Below, piece by piece: positions 8,667-16,931 of a stretch of DNA of 64,000 bases (position 1 is the first letter of the stretch; every line of letters begins with the position of its first letter). Under the pieces are notes generated by a model. That model saw nothing but the letters and a program-made list of their open reading frames with translations. It did no database searches and was not told where the DNA came from. This stretch comes from an uncultured Clostridia bacterium (lineage in GTDB: Bacteria > Bacillota > Clostridia > Oscillospirales > Ruminococcaceae), in contig CANRAS010000009.1 of the NCBI GenBank assembly GCA_947628655.1, positions 1 to 64,000 on the forward strand. Reading direction: 5' to 3'. The position numbers were made by a program, and so were the translations under genes.

Positions 8667-9380
8667 GTGGACGGCTTATTGAATACGGTTATTGAACAAA
8701 TGGAACGCTCGACGGCGGGCAGTGAGGAAACGGCACGGCGCGTTATGGAGATGTGCGGTGCGGACGGAATAAAAAACGCGCTGTTTTTCGGCGACGATGT
8801 TTTCACACCGCGCCTTATCGCCGAAAAAACGGGGGCAAAGGTTCTCGCGGCGTTTTACGAGGAATACCGCGCAGAGAAAGCAAAGGCGCAGGGTCTGGAC
8901 GCTAAAACCGTCGGTGCTTACGAGATACCGCAAACCGACGGCGGGTGGGATTTCATCTGGTATAACGGACTTACCGAACCCGACGGGATTTCCCGCAGGA
9001 TTGAAATTCTGCGCGAGGGTCTTGCAGACGGCGGGACGGCGGTTTTCAGAACGCTTTGCTGGCTTATCGAACCGTCGCTTGACACGAAAGGTTACGTTGA
9101 ACGCAGGTTCGGGCGACCCGTACCGCTGGACGAAGTACTGCGAATTGCAAAGGAACAGAAGTTCTCTATAGTTGATTTTTACATCGCGCCGAAATCCGAC
9201 TGGCGCAGTAATTTCTATGAACCGATGAAAGCGCTTGCGAACGGCATAAAGGACGAACGCGAAAAAGCGGACGACGGCGAGGAGTTCGGCATAGGAGAAA
9301 TAGAAAAGGAAACATATATGTTTGAACTCCATAGCGAGGAATACAGTTTTGTGTACTATGTTCTGAAAAAACGCGCATAA
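8667..9380 (+). CDS. Uncharacterised protein, possibly a degenerate methyltransferase fold
   Basis: This 237-residue protein begins at GTG (8667) behind GGGTGAGGTG. It alternates helices and strands in the style of a SAM-dependent methyltransferase: GIKNALFFGDDVFTPRLIAEKTGAKVLAA, then WDFIWYNGL and a late LREGLADGGTAVFRTLCW. No clear SAM-binding GxGxG is present, so it may not bind SAM. It sits between obg and mrnC on the same strand with short gaps. Function is unknown and the fold assignment is weak. Confidence 0.75.
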   Translation: MDGLLNTVIEQMERSTAGSEETARRVMEMCGADGIKNALFFGDDVFTPRLIAEKTGAKVLAAFYEEYRAEKAKAQGLDAKTVGAYEIPQTDGGWDFIWYNGLTEPDGISRRIEILREGLADGGTAVFRTLCWLIEPSLDTKGYVERRFGRPVPLDEVLRIAKEQKFSIVDFYIAPKSDWRSNFYEPMKALANGIKDEREKADDGEEFGIGEIEKETYMFELHSEEYSFVYYVLKKRA

Positions 9381-9417
9381 ACGCGGATTTTTTGGAAACT
9401 ACAGAGGAGAGGGTGCT

Positions 9418-9813
9418 ACGGAATATTTAACAGAAAAAGAGGCGTTCGCCTACAGTCCGAACGCGCTGGCGTTTTACGGCGACAGCGTTTATGAAGTTCT
9501 TGTGCGGTCGCGTCTTATAATAGAACATCACGCAAACGCAAATCTTCTTCACAATATGACCGTGGAACGCGTCCGCGCGAACTATCAGTCGGAGGCGGTG
9601 AACATTCTCGAACCGTTGCTCAGCGAACGCGAGGCGGACGTTCTGCGGCGAGGAAGAAACGCGGGCGGGCTTTCCGTTCCGAAAAGCGCGAAACCGTCGG
9701 AATATCGGCGGGCAACGGGATTTGAAACGCTGTTCGGCTATCTCGCGATTTCGGGGCAAACAGAGCGGTTGGAGGAGCTTTTCAACGCGGTTTACAACGC
9801 TTTGCCTACATAA
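9418..9813 (+). CDS. mrnC: Mini-ribonuclease III, apparent ACG start
   Basis: The frame encodes 131 residues with all MrnC hallmarks: ALAFYGDSVYEVLVR with catalytic Asp22, the LRRGRNAG motif, and the YRRATGFETLFGYL helix. MrnC matures 23S rRNA ends in Gram-positive bacteria and lacks a dsRNA-binding domain. The conserved N-terminus extends well before the first standard start (GTG 9502), which would delete the active-site Asp. No in-frame ATG, GTG or TTG lies upstream near the gene; ACG at 9418 is placed 8 nt after AGGAG (9405-9409), which is ideal spacing. Either translation starts at ACG, or an ATG has been mutated or misread. Confidence 0.85.
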   Translation, partial: TEYLTEKEAFAYSPNALAFYGDSVYEVLVRSRLIIEHHANANLLHNMTVERVRANYQSEAVNILEPLLSEREADVLRRGRNAGGLSVPKSAKPSEYRRATGFETLFGYLAISGQTERLEELFNAVYNALPT

Positions 9814-9840
9814 TCTTATTTTATTTTAATAAGGGGTAAT

Positions 9841-10737
9841 ATGGGCAAGGAAAAGAAAATCACCGCGCATACAAAACAGCGCACGGTTCTGCGGTGGACG
9901 GCTGACATAACCGTTATACTGATTGCATCGGCGATTTATTCGCTAGGCGTACATTGCTTTATTTCGCCGAACGATATTGCGCCCGGCGGAGTAACGGGCG
10001 TTTCGATAATCTTATCGAATTTCACTCCCGTAAAAATCGGCACGCTGATTTTTGTGCTGAACATTCCGCTGATGATTTTGGGGTTTATTTACCTGTCAAA
10101 AGCGACGATGATAAAAACGGCGGTTTCCGTCCTGGCAATAACCGTGCTGACCGATATTTTCAGCGAAGTTATGCCGACATACAGCGCGCACGGCGGGAAC
10201 GGCATTATGGCGGCGATTTTCGGCGGTGCGCTTATGGGCATAGGATTGGGGCTTAATTATCAGCGCGAGGGAACATCGGGCGGTACGGACATAATAATCA
10301 AAATGATCCAAAGCCGAAACCCCGATTTGAAAATAGGCGCGATAACCGCCGTTCTGGATATTGCTGTTGTGAGTATGGGAATGTTGGTGTACCGCGATAT
10401 TAACGTTGTGCTGTTTGCGGTCGTGGCGATTTTCGTGCAGTCGAAGTTTATCGACTTCCTTGTATACGGAACTCAGGAAAGCCGTTTTCTTATGATATTT
10501 TCGGAACATTCCGAAAGCATATCCCGAAAGCTGTTGGAGCAAAAACGCGGCGTAACCTTGTTTAATGCGGTCGGCGCGTACAGCGGTACGGAACTTCGGG
10601 TAGTGGTTACGGCTGTTCATAGGACGGCATACAGCAAGGTAAAACGCATAGTCCGCGAAACCGACCCTGCGGCGTTTGTAATCACGACAAGCGCAGGCGA
10701 GGTACTTGGCAAAGGCTTTGCGGAAAACAGCAACTAG
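9841..10737 (+). CDS. YitT-family membrane protein (DUF161 + DUF2179)
   Basis: The 298-residue protein has about five or six transmembrane helices (25-215), including the FISPNDIAPGGVTGVSIIL and GIGLGLNYQREGTSGGTDII signatures of YitT proteins, and a soluble C-terminal DUF2179 domain (about 225-295). The role is not settled; paralogs are common in Clostridia. RBS AAGGGG precedes ATG. The stop is followed at once by one of the heptad/hairpin islands. Confidence 0.92.
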   Translation: MGKEKKITAHTKQRTVLRWTADITVILIASAIYSLGVHCFISPNDIAPGGVTGVSIILSNFTPVKIGTLIFVLNIPLMILGFIYLSKATMIKTAVSVLAITVLTDIFSEVMPTYSAHGGNGIMAAIFGGALMGIGLGLNYQREGTSGGTDIIIKMIQSRNPDLKIGAITAVLDIAVVSMGMLVYRDINVVLFAVVAIFVQSKFIDFLVYGTQESRFLMIFSEHSESISRKLLEQKRGVTLFNAVGAYSGTELRVVVTAVHRTAYSKVKRIVRETDPAAFVITTSAGEVLGKGFAENSN

Positions 10738-10828
10738 CAACGTTATAACTAAAAGACAATCTAATATGCGCACGAAGTGCGCACCTAAACTAGTTACCAG
10801 CGACTATTCTCCGGTAACTGAAACATAA
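10735..10828. repeat. Intergenic heptad/hairpin island 1
   Basis: It begins at the yitT-family stop with TAG/TAA-bearing 7-mers, then AGACAATCTAA (10754-10764), then a perfect hairpin TGCGCAC-GAA-GTGCGCA (10767-10783), then similar 7-mers on the opposite strand. The same parts recur in other gaps of the window. Confidence 0.6.
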
Positions 10829-10876
10829 AGCTGTTTATAAAAGAAAAGGTAACTTATAAATTTCAAGGAGGACAAT

Positions 10877-11608
10877 ATGTCAGGACATTCTAAGTGGAGT
10901 ACAATTAAACGTAAAAAGGGAGAAAAGGACGGCGCACGCGCAAAGGTTTTCACGAAAATAAGCCGTGAGATACTCGTCTGCATAAAGGAAACGGGAAGTG
11001 CAGACCCCGCGAACAACTCGCGCCTTGCATCGCTTGTTCAGAAAGCAAAGATGAACAATATCCCGAACGACAACATAGATCGTCTGCTGAAAAAAGCGGC
11101 GGGCGGCGGTGAGAAAAACGACTACGAAAACTGCGTTTACGAGGGCTACGGTCCCGGCGGAGTAGCAGTTATCGTGGATTGCCTTACAGACAACCGAAAC
11201 CGTACCGCGGGTGAAATTCGGCACTATTTTGACAAGTTCGGCGGTAATCTCGGCACGGCGGGGTGCGTCAGCTTTATGTTCTCGCTCAAGGGCGTCATCG
11301 TGCTGAACAACGAGGACGAGGACATTGACGAGGACAAGGCAATGGAGGACATTCTTGAAAGCGGCGCGGACGATTTCTCGTTTGAAAACGGCGTTATAGA
11401 AATCACGACCGATCCGAACGAGGTTCAAAACATCGCGCAGGAACTTACAAACAGAGGATACGAAGTCCTGTCCGCAGAGGCGGCGCAAGTGCCGAGTACT
11501 TATACTGCGCTTACCGATGAAGAACAGCAGAAAAAAATGGGCTTGCTGTTAGAGGCAATGGAAGATAACGATGATGTTCAAAACGTTTGGCACAATTGGG
11601 ACGAATAA
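10877..11608 (+). CDS. yebC: YebC/PmpR-family (TACO1) protein
   Basis: The 243-residue protein begins with the signature MSGHSKWSTIKRKKGEKD and shows YEGYGPGGVAVIVDCLTDN and GGNLGTAGCVSFMF, so it is a full-length YebC. The family was long called a transcription regulator; recent work on relatives links it to relief of ribosome stalling on proline-rich sequences. RBS AAGGAGG. It is probably monocistronic, bounded by islands on both sides. Confidence 0.97.
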   Translation: MSGHSKWSTIKRKKGEKDGARAKVFTKISREILVCIKETGSADPANNSRLASLVQKAKMNNIPNDNIDRLLKKAAGGGEKNDYENCVYEGYGPGGVAVIVDCLTDNRNRTAGEIRHYFDKFGGNLGTAGCVSFMFSLKGVIVLNNEDEDIDEDKAMEDILESGADDFSFENGVIEITTDPNEVQNIAQELTNRGYEVLSAEAAQVPSTYTALTDEEQQKKMGLLLEAMEDNDDVQNVWHNWDE

Positions 11609-11876
11609 CAGTTTATAGTGCATAGTGCATAGCGATAAGTATGAATAGAGTTGCCCGCTCTCGCGGGCAATTCTATTGTCTTTGGGGTCAGGCGTTGACA
11701 CACTCGGTGTTTTAACGCCCCTTTCCCGCCGTCAACAGTTTATAGTGCTGAGTTAAAAGTGTATAGTAATAGCGTCCACCCCGCCGAAGGCGGGGTGGAC
11801 GCGTGTTATAATATAATCAGATCCAGGCTGTGTCACTTCTTACTTCTTACTTCTTACTTCTAACTTCTTACCTCTA
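11606..11876. repeat. Intergenic heptad/hairpin island 2
   Basis: Starting at the yebC stop, plus-strand 7-mers with TAG occur (ATAGTGC repeated), followed by hairpin TTGCCCGC/GCGGGCAA (11651-11670) and an AGACAAT-like box on the minus strand (11675-11681). Further 7-mers follow, then a perfect 11-bp stem GTCCACCCCGC/GCGGGGTGGAC (about 11775-11801). Finally a pure 7-bp repeat (11835-11875, TTACTTC units on plus, GAAGTAA on minus) abuts the stop codon of the minus-strand DUF3793 gene. No gene is visible here. Confidence 0.7.
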
Positions 11877-12422
11877 CTCGCCTTTCACTATCAATTTCAA
11901 AACATCAACAGGGCTTGCGGTTTCCAGCATATGACTGATTGCGCTTGTACAGGCTTTGTAACGCTCGAATGTTTCGCGGGCTTGTTTTTCGTTGCCGTAG
12001 ACTTTCCACATACCTGTAAATCGGCACTTTTCCCTGTTTATAAACCCGCGCACATCGTTTGGCGGGTAGCCTAAAAACAGCCCTATCTCGTGCGGAAATT
12101 CGGGTTCGCTTTTTATTCGCCGAGCAAGACGCGCTATACAGCGTTCGGGGCTTTCGCAGTTGTAACCGCGTTCCGTAAGGATACGCCGCGCGTCGGGTGC
12201 TTTCAAATCACGGCGCAGACGGGATATTCTGTAAACATACACAAGCGTCCGCGTATTGACCGTTCCCAACGGCAGAGCGCGCAGACCCTTTTGGCGCAAA
12301 AGCGCGTTCCAACTGCGCAGTATCTCGTTATCCCTGCCCGAAAGTTCCGCCGAAAAAAGACTGCCCGTTTTTATTCCCGTAAGCGTCGGCGAACAGTTTT
12401 TAATCATAATCTCCTCGCTCAT
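11874..12422 (-). CDS. DUF3793 family protein
   Basis: The 182-residue protein matches my memory of DUF3793: a central Arg-rich region (VYRISRLRRDL) and the strongly conserved HEIGLFLGYPPNDVRGFI, then Cys, then WKVYGNEKQARETFERYK. The family is widespread in anaerobic Firmicutes and has no proven function; genes often sit near iron or flavodoxin genes. Here it is alone, with a consensus promoter whose start site is covered by an 18-bp AGTTAG-N6-CTAACT palindrome, which fits metal-responsive control. The stop codon merges into a heptad tract. Confidence 0.85.
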   Translation of the reverse strand: MSEEIMIKNCSPTLTGIKTGSLFSAELSGRDNEILRSWNALLRQKGLRALPLGTVNTRTLVYVYRISRLRRDLKAPDARRILTERGYNCESPERCIARLARRIKSEPEFPHEIGLFLGYPPNDVRGFINREKCRFTGMWKVYGNEKQARETFERYKACTSAISHMLETASPVDVLKLIVKGE

Positions 12423-12445
12423 ATTTTCCTCCGTTTCTTTATTAG

Positions 12446-12494
12446 AGTTAGCATTAACTAACTATATTATATTACTTTCTTTTGATTTTGTCAA
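12446..12494 (-). promoter_or_regulatory. Sigma-A promoter with start-site operator for the DUF3793 gene
   Basis: On the minus strand TTGACA (12489-12494) and TATAAT (12466-12471) are 17 bp apart. An inverted repeat AGTTAG-N6-CTAACT (12446-12463) lies directly after the -10 and covers the predicted start of transcription, an ideal repressor position. DtxR/IdeR-type boxes have similar TTAG...CTAA arms, but the regulator is not identified. Confidence 0.7.
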
Positions 12495-12499
12495 GGGGG

Positions 12500-12724
12500 T
12501 GTATCAGTTTATAGTGCTGAGTGCTGAGTGAATAGGATTAAATGTGCGTGTGGGGTTATTATGGCGGGTTTTGGGGGAATTATTCGGAGCGCTGGCAATC
12601 GGCTCAAAGACAATCTAAAATTGCCCGCCGTAGGCGGGCAACTAACAAACAGCAGGCAAAGCCTGCTGTTTGAGGGTAATCCGCTTTGCGGATTACCCGC
12701 TAACTGCTGACAACTATCAAACTA
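12500..12724. repeat. Intergenic heptad/hairpin island 3
   Basis: Plus-strand 7-mers with TGA/TAG (from about 12508) lead to AGACAATCTAA (12608-12618). Three perfect hairpins follow: TTGCCCGCC/GGCGGGCAA (12621-12641), AACAGCAGGC/GCCTGCTGTT and GGGTAATCCGC/GCGGATTACCC. Minus-strand 7-mers (TAGTTTT, TAGTTTG, ATAGTTG) then start exactly at the stop of the next minus-strand gene. No coding function is apparent. Confidence 0.7.
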
Positions 12725-13321
12725 AAAACTATCCAATATATCCCCGACAAGAAAAACATTCTGCGGTTTCAGGATTTCGGCGACGGTTTCGGCGGTTTCC
12801 GTTCCGCGCAGGTCGGAGAAGTGGTTATATGCGACTGCTCCGCTTTTAGTGCGCGTTACCGCGAACGTGTGTATGCGCGGGTCAATCCTGCCGAATTTGT
12901 AGCTTAAAACGCCCGTTTTCCCTGTGGTAAGCGCGTTTTCAAACTCCGCTAACGTTTTGTACTTTCGGGAGCGCAGTCCGTAAGCGGAAAAACACCTGCC
13001 GATACCGCTCGGAAAGTTCCCGAACAGTCCGTGCGGAATTGCGGGGACGGACGCAGAACATTCAAATTCTGCCGAAAGTTTCAAGAAATCTACGCTTTCT
13101 CCAGCCAAAACCATAGCATTATATGCGGCGATTACTCCGCAGCAAACCCTGCTCATTTTTACGCTGCGAAATTTCAGTTCGGCAAACGCACCGCCGCTTT
13201 GGAAAATAAGCGCGCCGTTTGGCAGGCGGTTTTCGGAAAAATCGGGGCACCGCGCGGTATTGTATTCATAAGCCCGCAGAAATCTGCGCGGTAAATCGGG
13301 AAATCTCGTCCATTTGCGCAT
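12722..13321 (-). CDS. Putative papain-like-fold (C39-like) protein
   Basis: This 199-residue cytoplasmic protein is not one that I recognise by name. Around residues 57-70 CCGVIAAYNAMVLAG resembles the active-site helix of C39/papain-like folds (Cys followed by an N-x-M/L pattern). A later IHTFAV (His) and AYNHFSD (Asn/Asp) are spaced as the rest of a Cys-His-Asn/Asp triad. It may be a cysteine peptidase, an amidase or an inactive relative. It has its own promoter (TATAAT about 13357-13362, minus strand) and RBS CGGAGG. It is isolated between an island and the kinase locus. Confidence 0.7.
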   Translation of the reverse strand: MRKWTRFPDLPRRFLRAYEYNTARCPDFSENRLPNGALIFQSGGAFAELKFRSVKMSRVCCGVIAAYNAMVLAGESVDFLKLSAEFECSASVPAIPHGLFGNFPSGIGRCFSAYGLRSRKYKTLAEFENALTTGKTGVLSYKFGRIDPRIHTFAVTRTKSGAVAYNHFSDLRGTETAETVAEILKPQNVFLVGDILDSF

Positions 13322-13489
13322 AAAATCCTCCGTTTCAAGTAAGCTGTTGTAATTGTATTATAGCACAAAGAGGCTTTGCCCCAAACCAATATTATGTTCC
13401 TTTGAAGTATACGGTTTATCCTGTTAAAGATATAATGTTTTATATATTATAACATACGGCAAATGTATTTGTCAACAATTTACACTCCC

Positions 13490-13518
13490 TTGACAACCCG
13501 CCGAACAAATGCTATAAT
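13490..13518 (+). promoter_or_regulatory. Sigma-A promoter of the kinase-HTH operon
   Basis: TTGACA (13490-13495), a 17-bp spacer and TATAAT (13513-13518) match consensus. The start codon lies 23 nt after the -10, so the leader is very short. Confidence 0.9.
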
Positions 13519-13540
13519 AGACTAAAGGGAAGTGAGGACG

Positions 13541-15544
13541 ATGAAACTGCCGAAGAGGTTATGCGAAAACTGTTTTTCGCGTATCGAAAACCCGCGCTGC
13601 GCGTGTCCCGTGTGCGGATATTCGCGGGGGCGTGCTATGTCCAAAATGCCCGCAGAAGATTACGACCGCCGACCGCCCCTTTCGCGCGGGACAAGGCTTT
13701 GCAAACGTTACGTTATCGGCGGGAGTATCGGCAACGGCGGGTTCGGCATAACCTACCTCGCGTTTGATTTGCTCGAACAAAGAATTGCCGCAATAAAAGA
13801 ATACTTTCCGTCAGACCTTTCGCACCGCGACAGGAATTTGTGCGTTGTACCGAACAGCGAAAAATGCGCCGAGCAGTTCAACATAGGCGCGGAGAAGTTC
13901 TTTGACGAGGCTGAAATCGTTCGTAAGTTCAACGGCAACCCGAACATCGTCAGCATTTACGAGTGCTTTTACGAAAACAATACTGCGTATTATGTCATGG
14001 AGTATCTCGACGGCGTAACTCTCGAAAAGTACGTCGCCGAACACGGCGCTCTCCCTCCCGCGCAGGTTATGTATATTGCGGATAAACTGACTATGGCTCT
14101 TGTCGTTCTGCACAGCGGGAATGTTCTCCACCGCGATATTTCGCCCGACAACATTATGCTCTGCCGTGACGGGAATGTAAAGCTGATTGATTTCGGCGCG
14201 GCGCGGCATTATTTGTCGGATAATTCGGCGAATTATACCGTGATAATGAAAAACGGCTTTTCGCCTGCGGAGCAGTTCTCGCAAGGCGCGGAGATCGATT
14301 TCCGCGCGGATATTTATTCGGCGGGCGCGGTGCTTTTCTACGCGCTGACGGCGAACGTTCCCGAAAATCCGTATATCCGTATGGAAAACGACAGCGCGTT
14401 TGAAATCGTTCCCGAAAACATCGACGGCAAAATGTGGGCGGTCGTTCGGAAAGCCGCTGCGCCGCGCGCTTCGGGGCGATTTAAAAGCACGGAAGATTTC
14501 AGAAACGCGATAATAAAACTCGCTCAAAGCACCTCCGCGATAGCCGTGCCGAACGACCGCAGTCTGCCCGCCGTCACCGCCGAATACCGCAAGCCGAAAT
14601 TCCGCGTGAAAGCGTTTATTATAGCGGGAGCAATAGTTTGCGCAGGTATTGGCGCGTTCTTTGCCGTCAATGCCGTGAAATCCCCCAAAGTCCCCGAAAG
14701 CACGGAGATTATCCTTGACAGCAAATATGCGGGGAATTTCAAAATCGCGGGAAAAATCCCTGCGGGGGAACTTAGAAAATTCAACAGCGACGTTGAAATA
14801 ACCTTGCATTTCAAGCGCTGGGAGGATATGCTCGAAAACGACGTCTGCGGGATTATCCCCGTAAATTCCGACGACCGAATAATCCGCGAATATATCTTCG
14901 CCGCCGACCGGCTTTCCGCCGACGCAAACGGCTATATCAGCATCGAGGACGACAAGGACGATTTGACGTTCGTCCTGTCAAAAGAGGGCGCGGACGCTCT
15001 CGCGGACGGCGAATTGTGCTTTGAAACGCTGAACCTTATAATCACGTCGGCGGATTTGAAGACGGCTCAAACAAAGCACGATATAATCACCGAGGGCTGG
15101 TACGAGGTGAACAACGCGCCGTATTGGATAAATAACGACGGCGGGAAAATCATCGACGCGGACATTACCGAACGGCAGGAAACGGAGAGGTCAACTTTCA
15201 CATCGGCGATACCGAAACAGGCGTTTTACGAGTTTGACGGAGATGTAAAAGTAACGCTGACGATAGGCGGTGAACTCACCGCCGATTACTGCGCGGTTTA
15301 CGCGCGAAATTCGGGGTACTGCCACACGACGATTGAAGATAAGGTCTATCTTATCCCCGAAAGCGAAAACGGCGTTCCGCTTACTAAAACAAACCAATAC
15401 GGCGGGTTTAACGTCGGCAAAAACGCAAAGAAAATTATGTTCGTAGTCCCCGAAAATGCGAAAGAGAAACTCAGCGAGGGAATGTTTTTTGAATGTGAAA
15501 ACGTAGAAATTACGCACGCGAGATTAGAAGATTACATCGGCTGA
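13541..15544 (+). CDS. Transmembrane Ser/Thr protein kinase with N-terminal zinc ribbon
   Basis: With ATG at 13541 (RBS GGGAAGTGAGG; an in-frame GTG at 13532 overlaps the RBS) the protein has 667 residues. Residues 8-25 form a zinc ribbon (Cys8, Cys11, Cys22, Cys25). The Hanks-type kinase domain (about 55-335) has GNGGFG, Lys86 in AAIKEYFP, Asp199 in HRDISPDN and Asp217 in DFGAA, so it should be active. A membrane helix lies at about 357-380, followed by an extracytoplasmic region of about 290 residues with two similar beta-type halves and no PASTA repeats. It is probably a sensor of an envelope signal. The HTH gene follows 16 bp downstream and may be regulator or target. Confidence 0.93.
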   Translation: MKLPKRLCENCFSRIENPRCACPVCGYSRGRAMSKMPAEDYDRRPPLSRGTRLCKRYVIGGSIGNGGFGITYLAFDLLEQRIAAIKEYFPSDLSHRDRNLCVVPNSEKCAEQFNIGAEKFFDEAEIVRKFNGNPNIVSIYECFYENNTAYYVMEYLDGVTLEKYVAEHGALPPAQVMYIADKLTMALVVLHSGNVLHRDISPDNIMLCRDGNVKLIDFGAARHYLSDNSANYTVIMKNGFSPAEQFSQGAEIDFRADIYSAGAVLFYALTANVPENPYIRMENDSAFEIVPENIDGKMWAVVRKAAAPRASGRFKSTEDFRNAIIKLAQSTSAIAVPNDRSLPAVTAEYRKPKFRVKAFIIAGAIVCAGIGAFFAVNAVKSPKVPESTEIILDSKYAGNFKIAGKIPAGELRKFNSDVEITLHFKRWEDMLENDVCGIIPVNSDDRIIREYIFAADRLSADANGYISIEDDKDDLTFVLSKEGADALADGELCFETLNLIITSADLKTAQTKHDIITEGWYEVNNAPYWINNDGGKIIDADITERQETERSTFTSAIPKQAFYEFDGDVKVTLTIGGELTADYCAVYARNSGYCHTTIEDKVYLIPESENGVPLTKTNQYGGFNVGKNAKKIMFVVPENAKEKLSEGMFFECENVEITHARLEDYIG

Positions 15545-15560
15545 ACGAGGAGATTTTTCT

Positions 15561-15968
15561 ATGGAAACGAAACAGCTTGAAAAGAAGTTAGGTTCGCAGG
15601 AGGAATTTGACGAAACCCTGATACAGGAAAACGCCTGCCCCGAAGTCGGCGAACTTATCGCCGAATATATGGCGCGCAAGGGGCTTTCCCGCGCCGACCT
15701 TATTCGGCGTATGAACATCGACAGGAACTACGGCTATCAGCTTTTAAACGGCACGAGAAAGCCGACAAGAGAACATATAATACAAATCGGTCTGCTGTTG
15801 GAACTTGATATTAACCGCTTTCAGAGATTATTAAAAGCGGCTCGGAAAAAGCCGCTTTATGTGCGCGATATGTTTGACGCGAAAGTCTACTATGCCGTAA
15901 AGCACAAGATGGGTTATGAAAAGGCTGTAGAATTTATCGGAGCGAACATCAAAAACAAGCGGGCTTAA
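15561..15968 (+). CDS. Xre-like HTH protein coupled to the kinase
   Basis: The 135-residue protein has a helix-turn-helix at about 30-85 (VGELIAEYMARKGLSRADLIRRMNIDRNYGYQLLNGTRKPT), a Cro/C1-like pattern, and a basic helical tail ending in VEFIGANIKNKRA. It lies 16 bp after the kinase gene with RBS ACGAGGAG and is surely co-transcribed. The N-terminus (KLGSQEEFDETLIQE) is acidic and carries S/T sites that the kinase might modify; this is inference. The 3' end overlaps the convergent moxR gene by 4 bp. Confidence 0.88.
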   Translation: METKQLEKKLGSQEEFDETLIQENACPEVGELIAEYMARKGLSRADLIRRMNIDRNYGYQLLNGTRKPTREHIIQIGLLLELDINRFQRLLKAARKKPLYVRDMFDAKVYYAVKHKMGYEKAVEFIGANIKNKRA

Positions 15969-16879
15969 ACGGGAACGACCGTTTCCGCGAGTATTCTTTC
16001 GACAATTTCCTCGGACGACATAAACGCGGTTTGACCCGTAGCTAAAATAACTCTATGCGACAATACGGGTATCGCCATTGATTTCACATCGTCGGGCGTT
16101 GCAAACTCTCTGCCGTTTATCGCCGCCATTGCCTGCGCCGCCTTGTACAGCGCGATAGACGCGCGGGGCGACGCGCCGAGTTTTATTTCCTGACGGTTTC
16201 TTGTCGCGCCGACTATCATCAAAATGTACGCTTTCACCTGCTCCGACACCTTGACGTTCTCCGCTTCCCTGCGCAGGGTCATTACATCGTCAAGCGTCAT
16301 AACGGGCTGAACTTCCATTTTCTGAGGCATTTTTTCGAGCATATTCATTTCCGCGGCGCGGTCGGGATAGCCTATCGACAAACGCATCAGAAAACGGTCT
16401 AACTGCGCTTCGGGAAGATGATACGTTCCGTAAGTTTCGATAGGGTTCTGCGTTGCAAGCGTCATAAACGGCACGGGGAGTTTGTGAGTTATTCCGTCCA
16501 CGGAAATCTGAAGTTCCTCCATAGCCTCAAGCAGAGCGGACTGCACTTTCGGCGACGTGCGGTTTATCTCGTCCGCAAGCAGGAAATTGCACATTGCCGC
16601 GCCCTCTCTGTATGACGCCTCGCCCGTGCGCTGGTCGATAACCGTATATCCGATAACGTCCGACGGCATAAGGTCGGGCGTAAACTGTATGCGCCCGAAT
16701 GTTCCCGAAACGGACTTCGCAAGCGTTTCCGCAAGCAATGTTTTCCCGACGCCCGGAACGTCCTCAATCAGCACGTGCCCGCCCGCCGTCATCGCGCAGA
16801 CTATCTTCACAACGGCGTCGCGCTTGCCTAAGATTACGTTTTCAATGTTGCCTATTAATTTTTCTATTTTCTCGTTCAT
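15965..16879 (-). CDS. MoxR-family AAA+ ATPase
   Basis: The 304-residue protein shows Walker A (VPGVGKT, about 41-47), Walker B (LLADEINR), the AQLDRFLMR arginine-finger region and sensor 2 (GASPRASIALYKAAQ). MoxR ATPases act as chaperones that assemble or activate partner complexes, usually with a DUF58 protein and VWA proteins. Here those partners are missing; instead a small four-helix membrane protein precedes it on the same strand. It converges on the kinase/HTH operon with a 4-bp overlap. Confidence 0.95.
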   Translation of the reverse strand: MNEKIEKLIGNIENVILGKRDAVVKIVCAMTAGGHVLIEDVPGVGKTLLAETLAKSVSGTFGRIQFTPDLMPSDVIGYTVIDQRTGEASYREGAAMCNFLLADEINRTSPKVQSALLEAMEELQISVDGITHKLPVPFMTLATQNPIETYGTYHLPEAQLDRFLMRLSIGYPDRAAEMNMLEKMPQKMEVQPVMTLDDVMTLRREAENVKVSEQVKAYILMIVGATRNRQEIKLGASPRASIALYKAAQAMAAINGREFATPDDVKSMAIPVLSHRVILATGQTAFMSSEEIVERILAETVVPV

Positions 16880-16895
16880 AATTGCTCCTTATTTG

Positions 16896-16931
16896 TTTTA
16901 GAGAATAGTTGTCAGCGGCTGACTCACTCTA
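16896..16931. repeat. Short heptad island 4
   Basis: The gap between the membrane protein and moxR contains TTAGAGAATAGTTGTCAG (16898-16915), which matches 17 of 18 bases of a site at 46743-46760 on the minus strand. The adjoining gene's stop codon forms its edge. Confidence 0.5.

Noticed and set aside
13811..14809. 332-codon open frame antisense to the kinase
   Set aside because: It is a shadow of a well supported kinase gene, with Arg/Phe-rich, low-quality sequence and no RBS.
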